DNA of 38,792 nucleotides, from assembly GCA_009380005.1 (NCBI GenBank), contig WHSQ01000029.1:1-38792 (forward strand), read 5' to 3'. The notes under the pieces are model-generated. The model saw only the letters and a list, made by a program, of their open reading frames with translations, was not told the origin of the DNA and made no database searches. The DNA is from Actinomycetota bacterium (GTDB lineage Bacteria > Actinomycetota > CADDZG01 > WHSQ01). Position 1 is the first letter of the stretch, and each line of letters starts with the position of its first letter. Below, piece after piece: positions 37,903 through 38,792 of this stretch. Made by a program: the position numbers and the translations under genes.

Positions 37903-38516
37903 CAGAGCACCGACAGCGGATCGCGAATGTACGGTGCGAGCTTGTTCATGGCGACCGGGTTATCCCGGATTCGCACCGCGCCGAACTCGCCGTACCCCGC
38001 GACCCCGAACGGGGCATCCTTCAACTTGAAAGTCTCGGCCGCCACGATCAGGCACGCCTGTTTGATCGGCGACGGGACAGTAGCCCACCCCCACCGGGCA
38101 GTCACCCGGACGGTTGCGCGCCGGCCGTCGAGCGGGAAGCGGTGAGAGTTGACGGCACGGATCTTCCAGAACGGCCAGCCGTTCTCGCCGTCAACGATCC
38201 CGTTCAGCGGCTCCAACTGGAAATCGGTCGCAGCCCAGGCGGTCGGGAACGTGCCATCGTCGGTGTCGTCGGTCTCAACGACAAGCCCGGCCTCCGTGTG
38301 GAAATCATCAGGCCGGACAAGGTCCAGCTTGCTCGGCTCGTAGACCCGCGCCGAGGCGGTGCCGGCGTCGTTGAACTGACGATGGCAGATCTTCTCGATG
38401 CCACGGGACGTCGAGTTAAGCGCGTCGGTCAGCTCGTCGTCGTCAACGATGTCGTTGATGGGACCCAGATACGACTTCAGCTGCTCCAACGTCGCATAAA
38501 CATCACCCAGCGCCAT
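37902..38516 (-). CDS. Head-tail connector (gp6-like)
   Basis: A 204-residue protein with LGDVYATLEQLKSYLGPIND, DDELTDALNSTSRGIEKICHR and a C-terminal VKQAC-type helix (IKQACLIVAAETFKLKDAP). This is the gp6-like adaptor that attaches to the portal. The ATG at 38516 overlaps the preceding gene by 14 bp; the upstream extension is basic and not protein-like. Confidence 0.8.
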   Translation of the reverse strand: MALGDVYATLEQLKSYLGPINDIVDDDELTDALNSTSRGIEKICHRQFNDAGTASARVYEPSKLDLVRPDDFHTEAGLVVETDDTDDGTFPTAWAATDFQLEPLNGIVDGENGWPFWKIRAVNSHRFPLDGRRATVRVTARWGWATVPSPIKQACLIVAAETFKLKDAPFGVAGYGEFGAVRIRDNPVAMNKLAPYIRDPLSVL

Positions 38517-38790
38517 CGCCGGACGACTCCTCGCGGATGATGTTGCCCTCGTCGTCGCGTGGCAGCTTCGGACGACCGACACTGCGTTTCCGGCCCGGCT
38601 CAGCCGTCATGTCTTCGACTACGGCCTCGTGGTCGTAGACGACAGCCAGCGGACGGAATAGATCCTCGTGGCCGTCCATGATCGGATGCCCCGACCTGAC
38701 CGTGGTGACGTCCTTCTTCACGACGATGCGGCGGCCCTCGTATCGCAGGATGGCCGACTTCTTCGCGACATAGATCTGACCGTTCGCCAT
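38503..38790 (-). CDS. Small head protein, unknown (spans the circle join)
   Basis: A 95-residue protein (GQIYVAKKSAILRYEGRRIV, HEDLFRPLAVVYDHEAVVED, basic GRKRSVGRPK, acidic end). It lies between capsid and connector once the circle is closed. It may be a minor head or connector-associated protein. GAGGAG is found seven bases before its ATG on the joined sequence. Confidence 0.7.
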   Translation of the reverse strand: MANGQIYVAKKSAILRYEGRRIVVKKDVTTVRSGHPIMDGHEDLFRPLAVVYDHEAVVEDMTAEPGRKRSVGRPKLPRDDEGNIIREESSGDGAG

Positions 38791-38792
38791 GG
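38738..38792. repeat. Terminal direct repeat, right copy
   Basis: Identical to bases 1-55. See the left copy: it most likely represents the overlap of a circular or circularly permuted assembly. Confidence 0.9.

Overview
The window is a complete temperate siphovirus genome of an actinobacterium. Bases 1-55 are repeated exactly as bases 38738-38792, so the sequence closes into a circle of about 38,737 bp, and the last gene (38503-38790) joins the capsid region at the left end. GC content is high, GTG starts are frequent, genes overlap by ATGA/GTGA, two promoters look leaderless, and the attachment site carries the 3' half of a tRNA-Thr(CGU). Together these point to a high-GC actinomycete host (Pseudonocardia, Amycolatopsis, Gordonia or Mycobacterium type); the genus cannot be fixed from sequence alone.

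Layout, read as a circle. Nearly everything is transcribed leftwards (minus strand) from a divergent switch at 17.78-17.94 kb. The early region (17.8 kb down to about 5.9 kb) holds a Cro-like HTH protein, a Xis-like HTH protein, many tiny proteins, a RuvC-like resolvase, a C5-cytosine methyltransferase, a RecB/Cas4-type exonuclease with an ERF-type annealing protein, a replication initiator with iteron-like repeats, a run of small accessory genes that share a start-associated repeat, and two HNH proteins. The late region continues leftwards through small and large terminase, portal, prohead protease and major capsid protein. It then crosses the joined ends into connector, tail terminator, major tail protein, tail chaperones, tape measure, tail hub, minor tail proteins, lysis genes and a large tail protein with a glycoside-hydrolase domain, ending at about 23.4 kb.

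The plus strand has two short blocks. The immunity block (17.94-18.68 kb) has a repressor and a small membrane protein. It is followed by a minus-strand tyrosine integrase and attP. Just beyond attP lies a plus-strand cassette (20.25-23.32 kb) with an anchored exported protein, a secreted matrixin-type metalloprotease and another exported protein, interleaved with strong hairpins. This is the natural place for genes expressed from the prophage.

Most notable observations: (1) a 215-codon open frame lies wholly inside the dcm gene in the +1 frame and resembles a protein family I recall from other phages; (2) the two divergent regulatory genes have mirror-image promoters (-10 box, seven bases, then GTG) predicting leaderless mRNAs with operators on the start sites; (3) a five-copy 12-bp repeat sits in the split 3' part of the replication initiator, as in a lambda-like origin; (4) hairpins follow the capsid gene, precede the major tail gene and precede the tail chaperone gene; (5) a repeated start-site sequence lies in the 7.8-9.2 kb region.
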